From the NCBI GenBank assembly GCA_021166845.1, contig JAJPEP010000021.1, positions 1 through 40,352 on the forward strand: a stretch of DNA of 40,352 nucleotides. Reading direction: 5' to 3'. Source of the stretch: Thiobacillus sp. Its GTDB lineage: Bacteria; Pseudomonadota; Gammaproteobacteria; Burkholderiales; Thiobacillaceae. Position 1 is the first letter of the stretch. Each line of letters opens with the position of its first letter. Of this stretch, positions 33,231 through 40,352 are shown piece by piece. The notes under the pieces are model-generated. The model ran no database searches and was not told the origin of the DNA. It saw nothing but the letters and a program-made list of their open reading frames with translations. The position numbers and the translations under genes are program-made.

Positions 33231-33923
33231 CTACCTTTCACCAAATAATGCGGTGCCGATCCGCACGATGGTCGCGCCTTCCGGAACCGCCGCCTCCAGA
33301 TCGGCCGACATGCCCATCGACAGGGTATCGAGCGCATGGCCATGTGCAATCAGCGCATCGTACGCCTCGCGCACCCGCCGGAATGCGGCGCGCTGCGCGG
33401 CCATCCCGGTCGCCGGAGCAGGAATCGCCATCAGCCCGCGCAACCGCAGGCCCGGCAGTTTCGAAACGGCCTCCGCCAGCATGGGCAGTTCAGCCACGGC
33501 CACGCCGCCCTTGCTGGCCTCGTCACTGACATTGACCTCGATGCAAACCTGCAGCGGCGGCAAGCCGGCAGGACGCTGCGCGGACAGCCGATCGGCAATT
33601 TTCAGCCGATCCACGCTGTGCACCCAGCTGAAGTTCCCGGCGATCGCCCGCGTCTTGTTGCTCTGGATCGGCCCGATGAAATGCCACAGCAATGGCAGGT
33701 CGCCCAACGCGGCCTGCTTTTCCAGCGCTTCCTGAAGGTAATTTTCGCCGAATTCATGCTGGCCGCAAGCCGCCATGGCGCGCACCGCGGCGGCGTCAAA
33801 GGTCTTGCTCACCGCCAGCAGGCGCACCGTTGCCGCGTCGCGCCCCGCCTCGGCTGCGGCGCGCGCAATCCGTGCCTGCACGGCACGCAAACGGTCGCAT
33901 GGCGTGCCGGCGAGAGGGTGCAT
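33231..33923 (-). CDS. yggS: PLP homeostasis protein YggS (PLPBP family)
   Basis: The 230-residue protein is a single alanine-racemase-like barrel that binds pyridoxal phosphate through Lys40 in RLLAVSKTFDAA. HEFGENYLQEALEK, WHFIGPIQSNKTRAI, WVHSVDRLKIA, EVNVSDEASKGG and LSMGMSADLEAAV are conserved. It buffers PLP and amino-acid pools; no enzymatic turnover is established. I chose ATG 33923 since GAGG precedes it by 5 bp. A longer frame from 34019 would run through an inverted repeat without a ribosome-binding site. It heads the leftward operon and is divergent from pilT. Confidence 0.94.
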   Translation of the reverse strand: MHPLAGTPCDRLRAVQARIARAAAEAGRDAATVRLLAVSKTFDAAAVRAMAACGQHEFGENYLQEALEKQAALGDLPLLWHFIGPIQSNKTRAIAGNFSWVHSVDRLKIADRLSAQRPAGLPPLQVCIEVNVSDEASKGGVAVAELPMLAEAVSKLPGLRLRGLMAIPAPATGMAAQRAAFRRVREAYDALIAHGHALDTLSMGMSADLEAAVPEGATIVRIGTALFGER

Positions 33924-33970
33924 GCCGGCCTCAAGTTTGGGAGAATTCGGGCCGTTATCCATTGCGTTCA

Positions 33971-34012
33971 TTATTGAACAGAAACCCGACAAGTTGAATT
34001 GTTGTTCAATAA
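33971..34012. repeat. 10-bp perfect inverted repeat upstream of yggS
   Basis: TTATTGAACA (33971-33980) and TGTTCAATAA (34003-34012) are exact reverse complements separated by 22 bp. A further TTGAA at 33994-33998 lies between the arms. The position, 48-89 bp before the yggS start, fits an operator or stem-loop in its leader. No known regulator consensus is recognised. Confidence 0.7.
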
Positions 34013-34029
34013 CAGCCAAGGTTTAATCG

Positions 34030-34118
34030 ATATTGATCCGAAACACAGCGCGGCTTTAGACCATTTTTGTTAAGCCGCCAGCCCCGGCCGTTTCATTTGT
34101 TTCGTTTCGGATCAATAT
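34030..34118. repeat. 15-bp perfect inverted repeat with nested dyad upstream of pilT
   Basis: ATATTGATCCGAAAC (34030-34044) and GTTTCGGATCAATAT (34104-34118) are exact reverse complements with a 59-bp interior. Inside lies a second dyad, GCGGCTT (34050-34056) and AAGCCGC (34072-34078). The whole could fold as a nested hairpin in RNA, serve as paired operator sites, or be a small inserted element. It ends 36 bp before the pilT start, thus inside the likely promoter or leader. No flanking target duplication is visible. Confidence 0.75.
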
Positions 34119-34154
34119 TTGTCAAAACCCCACCCAATACAGAACGAGGCACGC

Positions 34155-35198
34155 GTGGACATTTCCGAACTGCTGGCTTTTGCCGTCAAGAACAAGGCTT
34201 CCGACCTGCACCTGTCGTCGAGCCTGCCGCCGATGATCCGGGTCAACGGCGACATCCGCCGCATCAACCTGCCGCCGATGGATCACAAGGACGTGCACCG
34301 CATGGTGTACGACATCATGAACGACAGCCAGCGCAAGGTGTACGAGGAAACGCTGGAGATCGACTTCTCGTTCGAAATCCCGTCGCTGGCGCGCTTCCGC
34401 GTCAACGCCTTCAACCAGCAATACGGCGCGGGCGCGGTGTTCCGGACGATTCCGTCGAAAGTGCTGTCGCTGGAAGAGCTCAACTGTCCCCCGATTTTCA
34501 AGGAAATCTCCGATCAGCCGCGCGGCATCGTGCTGGTGACCGGGCCGACCGGTTCGGGTAAGTCGACCACGCTGGCGGCGATGATGGACTACGTCAACGA
34601 AAACCAGTACGCGCACATCCTGACGGTCGAAGACCCGATTGAATTCGTGCACCAGAGCAAGAAATGCCTGATCAACCAGCGCGAGGTCGGCCCACATACA
34701 CTGTCGTTCAGCAACGCCCTGCGTTCGGCGCTGCGGGAAGACCCAGACGTCATCCTGGTCGGCGAATTGCGCGACCTCGAAACCATTCGTCTCGCGCTCA
34801 CCGCCGCCGAAACCGGCCACCTGGTGTTCGGCACCCTGCACACCTCGTCCGCCGCCAAGACCATCGACCGCGTGGTCGACGTGTTCCCGGCAGCGGAAAA
34901 GGAAATGGTGCGCTCGATGCTGTCCGAATCGCTGCGCGCCGTCATCTCGCAGACGTTGCTGAAAACCAAGGACGGCACGGGCCGCGTCGCCGCGCATGAA
35001 ATCATGATCGGCACTCCGGCCATCCGCAACCTGATCCGCGAAGGCAAGGTGGCGCAGATGTATTCGTCGATCCAGACGGGTGGCAACCTGGGCATGCAGA
35101 CGCTCGACCAGTGCCTGCAGGATCTGGTAAAACGCAACATGGTGGCCTCGGGCGTGGCACGCAACATGGCGCAGAACAAAGACGCATTTCTGGGTTGA
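34155..35198 (+). CDS. pilT: Type IV pilus retraction ATPase PilT
   Basis: The 347-residue hexameric ATPase depolymerises type IV pili at the inner membrane base. Walker A is GPTGSGKST at 130-138. The Asp box is HILTVEDPIEF, Walker B is DPDVILVGELRD, and the His box TAAETGHLVFGTLHT follows. AIRNLIREGK near the C terminus is the PilT retraction motif. The N terminus MDISELLAFAVKNKASDLHL aligns with other PilT proteins, so the start is GTG 34155, which GAGG at 34146-34149 supports; a TTG at 34119 overlaps the inverted repeat. pilU follows 10 bp later. Confidence 0.97.
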   Translation: MDISELLAFAVKNKASDLHLSSSLPPMIRVNGDIRRINLPPMDHKDVHRMVYDIMNDSQRKVYEETLEIDFSFEIPSLARFRVNAFNQQYGAGAVFRTIPSKVLSLEELNCPPIFKEISDQPRGIVLVTGPTGSGKSTTLAAMMDYVNENQYAHILTVEDPIEFVHQSKKCLINQREVGPHTLSFSNALRSALREDPDVILVGELRDLETIRLALTAAETGHLVFGTLHTSSAAKTIDRVVDVFPAAEKEMVRSMLSESLRAVISQTLLKTKDGTGRVAAHEIMIGTPAIRNLIREGKVAQMYSSIQTGGNLGMQTLDQCLQDLVKRNMVASGVARNMAQNKDAFLG

Positions 35199-35208
35199 GG
35201 ATCGAACG

Positions 35209-36336
35209 ATGAATGCTGAAAAAACCGTCCACGATTTGCTGCGGCTGATGCTGGCGAAGAATGCCTCCGACCTCTTCCTTACCGCCGGTTTTCCGCCCGC
35301 CATCAAGGTCGACGGCAAGATCACCCCGGTGTCGAACCAGACGTTGACGCCCGCGCACACCAGCGAGTTGGCACGTTCGATCATGAACGAGCGGCAGTGG
35401 AAGGACTTCGAGGCGAGCAACGAATCCAACTTCGCGATCAGCCCGCCCGAGATCGGCCGCTTCCGTGTCAACGTATTCGTGCAGCAGGGGCGCGTCGGCG
35501 TCGTGATGCGGACCATCGTCACCAAGATTCCGAAGATGGAAGACCTGAACCTGCCGCCGATCCTGCGCGACGTCGCGATGATCAAGCGCGGGCTGGTCAT
35601 CTTCGTCGGCGGCACCGGCACCGGCAAATCGACCTCGCTGGCGGCAATGGTGGGCTTTCGCAACGAAAACGCCTGCGACCACATCATCACGGTCGAAGAC
35701 CCGATCGAATACGTGCACGAGCACAAGAAATCCATCATCACCCAGCGCGAGGTCGGGATCGACACCGACAACTGGTTCTCCGCGCTGAAGAACACCCTGC
35801 GGCAGGCGCCCGACGTCATCCTGATCGGCGAGATCCGCGACCGCGAAACCATGGAATACGCGATCGCCTTCGCCGAAACCGGCCACCTGTGCCTGTCGAC
35901 CCTGCACGCCAACAGCGCCAACCAGGCGCTCGACCGCATCATCAACTTCTTCCCCGAGGAAAAGCGCGACCAGCTGCTGATGGACCTGTCGCTCAACCTG
36001 AAGTCCTTCATCTCGCAGCGCCTGATCCCGCGCAAGGGCGTAGCCGGCCGCGTCGCCGCAGTCGAGATCCTGCTCAACTCGCCGCTGATCGCCGACCTGA
36101 TCTTCAAAGGCCACGTGCACGAGATCAAGGAAATCATGGCGAAATCACGTGAGATGGGGATGCAGACCTTCGACCAGGCGCTGTTCGACCTCTACGAAGC
36201 TGGGATGATTTCCTACGAGGATGCGCTACGGAACGCCGACAGCCTCAACGACCTGCGCCTGCAGATCAAGCTGCACGGCCAGGAGGCCAAGGGCCGCGAC
36301 ATGATGGCCGGGCTGGATCATCTCGATATCGTGTAA
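35209..36336 (+). CDS. pilU: PilT-dependent retraction ATPase PilU
   Basis: The 375-residue paralogue of PilT has Walker A GGTGTGKST at 134-142, Asp box HIITVEDPIEYVHE, Walker B APDVILIGEIRD and His box FAETGHLCLSTLHANS. The C-terminal region is longer than in PilT and typical of PilU, which assists PilT in retraction under load. It is 10 bp downstream of pilT. Downstream, the chromosomal backbone gives way to mobile genes. Confidence 0.96.
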   Translation: MNAEKTVHDLLRLMLAKNASDLFLTAGFPPAIKVDGKITPVSNQTLTPAHTSELARSIMNERQWKDFEASNESNFAISPPEIGRFRVNVFVQQGRVGVVMRTIVTKIPKMEDLNLPPILRDVAMIKRGLVIFVGGTGTGKSTSLAAMVGFRNENACDHIITVEDPIEYVHEHKKSIITQREVGIDTDNWFSALKNTLRQAPDVILIGEIRDRETMEYAIAFAETGHLCLSTLHANSANQALDRIINFFPEEKRDQLLMDLSLNLKSFISQRLIPRKGVAGRVAAVEILLNSPLIADLIFKGHVHEIKEIMAKSREMGMQTFDQALFDLYEAGMISYEDALRNADSLNDLRLQIKLHGQEAKGRDMMAGLDHLDIV

Positions 36337-36405
36337 GACCGCTGCGCAGCCGCGCCAACCAACAAACGCTCATTGCCGCACGGCAAGGCGGGCGGTGGCG
36401 CGACC

Positions 36406-36424
36406 GCGGGGCTTGTCGCCCCGC
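36406..36424. other. Hairpin between pilU and the integron integrase
   Basis: A 7-bp perfect stem (GCGGGGC 36406-36412, GCCCCGC 36418-36424) with a 5-base loop lies between two convergent genes. It has no T tract on either strand, so it is at best a partial terminator. It may mark the edge of the inserted region. Confidence 0.35.
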
Positions 36425-36438
36425 AGACCGACTGGACC

Positions 36439-37374
36439 TCACATATCCAGCGGACTGACCACCCCGCAGCCGCCCTTGTTCAACACATGGGTGTAAACCA
36501 TCGTCGTCGCCACGTCCTTGTGGCCCAGCAATTCCTGAATCGTGCGGATATCCTGGCCGCGCTCCAGCAGATGCGTGGCGAACGAATGCCGCAGCGTATG
36601 CGGCGTGGCCGGTTTGACCGGGCCCGCCGCCAGCACCGCTCGCTTCATCGCCCGTTGCAGCAGTTTTTCGTCCAGGTGGTGCCGGCGTTCATCGCCGCTG
36701 CGCGGATCGAGCGAATAGCTGCCCGAGGGAAACACATACTGCCAGCCCCACTCCGTCGGCGCATTCGGATACTTGCGCGCCAGCGCATCCGGCAAGTAGA
36801 CCGATGCCTTGCCTGCCTGTTTGTCCCGCTCGAACAACTCGCGCCGCCACACCAGATGCGCCTGCAAATCCGCCTTCACCGATTCGGGCAGCATCGTCAC
36901 CCGATCCTTCGCCCCTTTGCCATCGCGCACCACGATCTCGCCGCGCGTGAATTCCACATCCTTCACCCGCAAGCGGATCACCTCCATCAGCCGCATCCCC
37001 GACCCATAGAGCAGCCGCGCCAACAGGCCATACACCCCCTCCATTTTTCCAAGCACCGCCCGCACCTCGTCGCGCGTCAACACCACCGGCAAATGCCGCG
37101 GGCGCTTGGCGCGCGTCACCTTGTCCAGCCAGGGCAACTCAATGCCCAGCACCTCACGATACAAAAAAATCAAAGCCGACAAAGCCTGGTTCTGCGTTGC
37201 AGCCGCCACATTGCCCTCCACCGCCAGATGCGTCAGAAACGCCTCCACCTCCGGCGCACCCAGGTCTCGCGGATGGCGCTTGCCGTGGAACAAAATGAAA
37301 CGCCGTATCCACTGCACATATTGCGTCTCGGTGGCGCGTCTGATCGATGCCGCCGGAACGCTACGCGGACGCAC
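36439..37374 (-). CDS. intI: Integron integrase, 5'-truncated
   Basis: The tyrosine recombinase retains all catalytic residues: Arg128 (GSGMRLME), Lys155 (GKGAKDR), His259 and Arg262 (HTLRHSF), His285 (LGHKD) and Tyr294 (MVYTHV). The insert at about 194-235 ([13 protein letters not shown] to [14 protein letters not shown]) is the integron-specific addition absent from XerC/D. The protein ends [10 protein letters not shown] as IntI does. Homology begins only at TETQYVQW (residue 15, near 37332). The first 13-14 residues are read from unrelated sequence and about 25-30 native N-terminal residues are missing. The promoter and attI, which should lie just beyond the 5' end, are gone, so it is probably non-functional or poorly expressed. 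Confidence 0.88.
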   Translation of the reverse strand: MRPRSVPAASIRRATETQYVQWIRRFILFHGKRHPRDLGAPEVEAFLTHLAVEGNVAAATQNQALSALIFLYREVLGIELPWLDKVTRAKRPRHLPVVLTRDEVRAVLGKMEGVYGLLARLLYGSGMRLMEVIRLRVKDVEFTRGEIVVRDGKGAKDRVTMLPESVKADLQAHLVWRRELFERDKQAGKASVYLPDALARKYPNAPTEWGWQYVFPSGSYSLDPRSGDERRHHLDEKLLQRAMKRAVLAAGPVKPATPHTLRHSFATHLLERGQDIRTIQELLGHKDVATTMVYTHVLNKGGCGVVSPLDM

Positions 37375-37861
37375 GCTCTTGATGACGACCTACGCCGCCG
37401 GTCTGCGTGTGTCCGAAGTCTGCGCTTTGCAAGTCGCGGACATCGAGAGCGCCCCGGATCGCATGTGCCTCAGGGTACGCCAGGGCAAAGGCGGCCGTGA
37501 TCGCTATACGCTGCTGTCGCCGCGCCTGCTCGATAGCTTGCGCGCCTGGTGGCGCATCGCCCGACCGGGACGCTGGCTGTTCCCCAACCCCGCCGGGTCG
37601 GCGCCGATCGATCCCAAGACGGTGCAACGCATATACTGCGCCGCGCGGGATGCCGCCGGCATCCGCCCGGAGGGCGGCATTCACATTCTGAGGCACTGCT
37701 TCGCCACTCCCCTGCTCGAAGCCGGGGTGGATTTGCCGACGCTCCAGCAACTCCTCGGCCACGGCCACATCTCGACCACGATGCGCTATTTGCAACTGGC
37801 GCACAGCCACGTCACCGGGGCCACGTCGCCGCTGGAACTGCTCGACCTGCCGACACGCTGA
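37331..37861 (+). pseudogene. IS91-associated tyrosine recombinase, 5'-truncated
   Basis: From about 37331 the frame encodes the C-terminal catalytic portion of a tyrosine recombinase: [15 protein letters not shown] with the first Arg, RQGKGGRDRYTLL, HILRHCFATPLLEAGVDL and LGHGHISTTMRYLQL with the nucleophile Tyr. The N-terminal DNA-binding domain is missing. Upstream the same frame runs antisense through intI and is not protein-like. Recombinases of this type sit directly before IS91-family transposases in many proteobacteria, and here the transposase starts 9 bp later. The truncated ends of this gene and intI meet head to head near 37330-37336. Confidence 0.83.
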
Positions 37862-37870
37862 GCGGCCAGC

Positions 37871-39076
37871 ATGATCCCGTCTGCCCACCGCGTGGGCCTG
37901 GCCGACATCCTGCGTCGCCATGAATCGGCCTATCTCGCGGCGCATGACCTGTCTGCCGCCAAGGCGCGCGTCTGGCGCGCTATCGTCGCCTGTCGCACCG
38001 CCGCGCTCGGCGGCTATGTCGAGGTCTGCGACGCCTGCGGCACGACGCGCCATGTCTATCATTCCTGCAGAAACCGGCATTGCCCGTTGTGTCAGACGCG
38101 CGCCAAGGAAGCCTGGCTCGTCGCGCGCCGCCGCGAATTGTTGCCGACGCCGTATTTCCACCTTGTGTTCACCCTGCCGCACGATCTGAACGGACTGATC
38201 GGGCAACGCCCGCGGGTGCTCTACGAAACGCTGTTCGCAGCGGCGTCAAACACGCTCACCGAGTTTGCCGCCAATCCGCGCTGGCTGGGTGGAACACCGG
38301 CCTTCACCCTGGTGCTGCATACCTGGAAGCAGGACCTGGGGCGGCATGTGCATGTGCATGCACTGGTGGCGGGCGGGGCGCTGACGGCCGCCGGCGAATG
38401 GGCGGCAGCAAAGCGTGGCTTTCTGTTTCCGGTGCAGGCGCTGTCGAAGGTGTTCCGGGGCAAGTTTGTTACCGCGTTGAAGGCAGTGCATCGGGACGGG
38501 AAACTGGCAGGCGCAGCGGGAATCGAAGCGACGGCGTGGCGCGATTTGTTGGCGTGTCTCTACACGCATGAGTGGGTGGTCTATGCCAAGCAGCCGCTGG
38601 GCGACCCGGCGCAGGTGCTGGAGTACCTGGGGCGCTACACGCACCGGGTGGCGATCTCGAACGAGCGCATCGTCGGCATTGGCCACGGTGGGTTGGACGA
38701 CGGAGAAGTGGCGTTCCGCGTACGCGCGGATGCAACCGGTGGAAAGAAACGCACGCTGCGTCTGCCGGCTACCGAGTTCATCGACCGCTTTCTCAAGCAT
38801 GTGCTGCCGAGCGGGTTCAAGCGTATCCGCCATTACGGTCTGTTGGCACCCAGGCACAAGGCCAGTCGATTGGCGCTGGCGCGCACAGCACTCGATGCTC
38901 CGACACCCGATCCGGTGGTGATCGAGTCGGTGGAAGCGTTCATGCTGCGGGTGGCGCGAATCGAATGGCGTGCCTGTGCGCATTGCGGCATGGGGCATTT
39001 CGGGGTAACCGGGTCGCTCGCGCCAGTGCGTGCGCCGCAGGGGGCGTCACGAGGGCCGCCGTGCGCGTCTTCTTGA
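37871..39076 (+). CDS. IS91-family HUH transposase
   Basis: The 401-residue rolling-circle transposase has an N-terminal zinc-binding region (CDACGTTRHVYHSCRNRHCPLCQ), the HUH metal motif HVHVH at 159-163, and the paired tyrosines YLGRY (Y252 and Y256) that attack DNA. A C-terminal CAHCG follows near residue 360. These are the IS91 family features. The ATG at 37871 starts 9 bp after the recombinase stop. The frame is open over the expected length, so the transposase may be active even though the left part of the element is lost. Confidence 0.92.
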   Translation: MIPSAHRVGLADILRRHESAYLAAHDLSAAKARVWRAIVACRTAALGGYVEVCDACGTTRHVYHSCRNRHCPLCQTRAKEAWLVARRRELLPTPYFHLVFTLPHDLNGLIGQRPRVLYETLFAAASNTLTEFAANPRWLGGTPAFTLVLHTWKQDLGRHVHVHALVAGGALTAAGEWAAAKRGFLFPVQALSKVFRGKFVTALKAVHRDGKLAGAAGIEATAWRDLLACLYTHEWVVYAKQPLGDPAQVLEYLGRYTHRVAISNERIVGIGHGGLDDGEVAFRVRADATGGKKRTLRLPATEFIDRFLKHVLPSGFKRIRHYGLLAPRHKASRLALARTALDAPTPDPVVIESVEAFMLRVARIEWRACAHCGMGHFGVTGSLAPVRAPQGASRGPPCASS

Positions 39077-39418
39077 GCGAATCCAATCGACGTTGGCTCC
39101 ATGGCAATGCCTTCGACAGGAGGCAGGGGAGCGCTCGCGCCCGCAACCGCCACGGCGGATTTCCAGTGCGGCGCACCAGGCGAAAGTGTATCGCCGAGGC
39201 CGTGCATGATGCAGTCCGGTATCCTTCGATCTCGATTGCGGCCAGGTTCTTCAGCGCCATCCGCTTGACCCCCGCCCCGCCAGACTTACAATCCCCATAG
39301 CCGACGTCATCACGCCGGTTCAGTCCAACGAGGTTTATCCGCCGCAGTGACCGCCTGTGCTCTCCTCGTTCGTCTTCAGCGGCGGATAAACGCTATTCGT
39401 TTTTTCGGAGCACTCCCC
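39077..39418. other. 342-bp gap between transposase and O-methyltransferase
   Basis: This stretch should hold the right end of the IS91 element and the 5' boundary of the gene cassette. No convincing protein is encoded before 39419. I found no canonical GTTRRRY core here, so the left cassette junction was either lost or altered. The only strong structure is the inverted repeat at 39333-39391. Confidence 0.5.
39333..39391. repeat. 13-bp perfect inverted repeat before the cassette gene
   Basis: GTTTATCCGCCGC (39333-39345) and GCGGCGGATAAAC (39379-39391) are exact reverse complements around a 33-bp loop. AACGAGG (39328-39334) and CCTCGTT (39364-39370) form a second, overlapping pair. It could be a degenerate attC, an IS91 terminal hairpin, or part of the cassette leader. 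It lacks a matched RYYYAAC/GTTRRRY pair, so I do not call it attC. Confidence 0.6.
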
Positions 39419-40108
39419 TTGGATAAGTCGGAAATCAAATTCACCAAAGAGCTTCACGATTACATCCTGTCTGTCTCGTTGCGAGAGTCAGACGTGCTGA
39501 GACGGCTGAGAGCGGAAACAGACCGAGATCCCAACGCCATCATGCAGATACCGCCCGAACAAGGGCAGTTCATGGCGTTCCTTATCCGTACTCTCGGTGC
39601 CAAGAGGGCGATTGAAATCGGCACGTACACGGGCTACAGCGCCCTTTGCATAGCCTTGGCGCTACCGAAGGATGGGGTCGTTGTCGCGTGCGATATCAAC
39701 GACACCTGGGCGAACATTGGAAAGAGATACTGGAAGGAAGCGGGTGTTTCTGATCGCATCGACTTCAGGCTCGGGCCAGCACTCAATACCATTGAAGAAT
39801 TGCTCGCCTCTGGTCAAAGCGCAACCTTCGACTTTGCGTTCATCGACGCCGACAAATCCAATTACATCCGCTACTACGAGGCCGCGCTTTCGTTGCTGCG
39901 CCCCGGCGGAATCATCGCAATCGACAACGTCCTACTGTTCGGCTCGGTCGTTGATCCCAACGTCCTCAATGCCGACCTCAGGTCGAGAATCAGCGATACG
40001 GACATATCGGTACTTCGGGAACTCAATGAGAAAATCGGCCAAGACTCCCGTGTAGACATGTCCATGCTTCCTGTCGCTGATGGTCTTACGCTTGTACGGA
40101 AGTTGTAG
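39419..40108 (+). CDS. Class I SAM-dependent O-methyltransferase (cassette gene)
   Basis: The 229-residue protein matches the CCoAOMT-like Methyltransf_3 family. The SAM-binding motif is AIEIGTYTGYSALCIA, followed by VVACDINDTWANIGKRYW, FDFAFIDADKSNYIRYYE and GGIIAIDNVLLFGSV with the metal-binding Asp residues. It transfers methyl from SAM to a hydroxyl of an unknown small molecule. TTG 39419 has GGAG 8 bp upstream; a longer frame from 39347 crosses the inverted repeat. Codons such as AGA, CGA and ACA are more frequent than in the backbone genes, suggesting foreign origin. Its stop lies 16 bp before an attC site, as in integron cassettes. Confidence 0.9.
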   Translation: MDKSEIKFTKELHDYILSVSLRESDVLRRLRAETDRDPNAIMQIPPEQGQFMAFLIRTLGAKRAIEIGTYTGYSALCIALALPKDGVVVACDINDTWANIGKRYWKEAGVSDRIDFRLGPALNTIEELLASGQSATFDFAFIDADKSNYIRYYEAALSLLRPGGIIAIDNVLLFGSVVDPNVLNADLRSRISDTDISVLRELNEKIGQDSRVDMSMLPVADGLTLVRKL

Positions 40109-40124
40109 CTGTGCGCGACCAGAA

Positions 40125-40190
40125 ACCTAACCCGGCAGTCAACCGGACCTGCGCGAAAAGCCGCGCAGGCCGGTTACTTCCACGTTGGGC
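40125..40190 (+). repeat. attC recombination site of an integron cassette
   Basis: The 66-bp site opens with ACCTAAC (40125-40131, matching RYYYAAC) and closes with GTTGGGC (40184-40190, matching GTTRRRY). Between them AACCGG-A-CCTGCGCG (40141-40155) pairs with CGCGCAGGCCGGTT (40162-40175), leaving one unpaired A at 40147, like the extrahelical bases that orient attC recombination. The terminal loop is AAAAGC. Two unpaired segments separate this stem from the R boxes. Size, core motifs and place just after a stop codon all fit attC. Confidence 0.85.
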
Positions 40191-40267
40191 GTCTTGAGCG
40201 GGTGGTGACAACAAAAGGCAGGGGTCAGGTCTAGCTAAGTAGCATTTCCTCTGCTATCGTTCGCATC

Positions 40268-40352
40268 ATGTCGCGCCCAATCCGCATAGAGTTTCCTGAC
40301 GCCCTCTATCATGTCACCGCGCGCGGTGATCGACGTGAAGCTATTTTTGAAG
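40268..40352 (+). CDS. REP-associated tyrosine (Y1) transposase, 5' part
   Basis: The 28 visible codons read MSRPIRIEFPDALYHVTARG and DRREAIFE, the N terminus of the REP-associated/IS200-like Y1 transposase family (RAYT). The frame is cut by the window end. The preceding AGGGGTCAGGTCTAG is a leader sequence seen in front of many genes of this family. It may have inserted into or next to the cassette array. Confidence 0.82.
   Translation, partial: MSRPIRIEFPDALYHVTARGDRREAIFE

Larger units (their letters stand above)
37331..39076 (+). mobile_element. IS91-family element remnant (recombinase fragment plus HUH transposase)
   Basis: The element contains the truncated recombinase and an apparently complete IS91-type transposase. 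The left end is missing, since the recombinase is cut at the intI junction. The right end (oriIS) should lie in 39077-39330, but I could not place it: no GAAC or CAAG target tetranucleotide was found where expected. The listed boundaries are those of the coding parts only. Confidence 0.7.

Noticed and set aside
34030..34118. FNR/ANR binding box
   Set aside because: Only isolated TTGAT and ATCAA half-sites occur, 70 bp apart; a real box needs TTGAT-N4-ATCAA.
36406..36424. Intrinsic terminator after pilU
   Set aside because: The stem is good but there is no T tract on either strand, so I list it only as a hairpin.
39323..39391. Second attC or attI site
   Set aside because: GTCCAAC at 39323-39329 fits RYYYAAC and the stem is strong, but no matching GTTRRRY box follows.

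Overview
The window is a GC-rich bacterial chromosome segment, most likely from a betaproteobacterial sulfur oxidiser of the Thiobacillus type. Supporting signs are a glutamate-cysteine ligase of the Acidithiobacillus/Thiobacillus ('ferrooxidans') family, TrxC with its zinc ribbon, SlmA, a permease-less regulatory PTS, the pilTU / yggS-proC-yggT-yggU arrangement and a locus rich in sulfur-relay proteins. This assignment is inference from gene content; no rRNA or tRNA gene is present.

Layout. (1) 66-6129: slmA faces a leftward series, gpmI-envC-ctpA-hypothetical-moeB, covering glycolysis, cell-wall hydrolase control, a C-terminal processing protease and sulfur-carrier adenylation. (2) 6296-14190: an ArsR-family regulator with two cysteines spaced as in persulfide sensors is followed by a terminator and a well-formed promoter, then by TolC, a membrane fusion lipoprotein, an RND pump, a YgaP-like DUF2892 membrane protein, a membrane-anchored rhodanese, glutaredoxin and TrxC. 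I read this as a candidate sulfane-sulfur-responsive efflux and detoxification locus, and it is the most interesting functional unit here. (3) 14256-17593: secB, an SH3-like exported protein, gpsA, and a leftward PA2779/PA2778 pair that includes a C39-like cysteine peptidase lipoprotein. (4) 18192-23837: a two-domain phosphatase/glucosylglycerol-phosphate synthase, a dsbB-dsbA pair, a diguanylate cyclase, an anchored hypothetical protein and trmL. (5) 23883-29628: gshA-gshB-apbE with ATGA overlaps, then PTS IIA-HPr-EI without any sugar permease. (6) 29633-36336: the leftward overlapping operon yggS-proC-yggT-yggU-dynamin-like GTPase, divergent from pilT-pilU. The divergent region carries a 15-bp perfect inverted repeat and a separate 10-bp one.

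(7) 36439-40352 is a mobile, degraded region. An integron integrase has lost its N terminus at a head-to-head junction with a tyrosine recombinase that has also lost its 5' end. Next comes an IS91-family HUH transposase. Beyond it lies an O-methyltransferase gene followed by a good attC site, so it is very probably an integron gene cassette. The window ends inside a REP-associated (Y1) transposase gene. The layout suggests a chromosomal integron whose intI/attI end was destroyed by an IS91-type event while at least one cassette survived.

Many genes abut or overlap by 1-20 bp, pointing to tightly coupled operons. No CRISPR array, rRNA, tRNA or recognisable riboswitch was seen.
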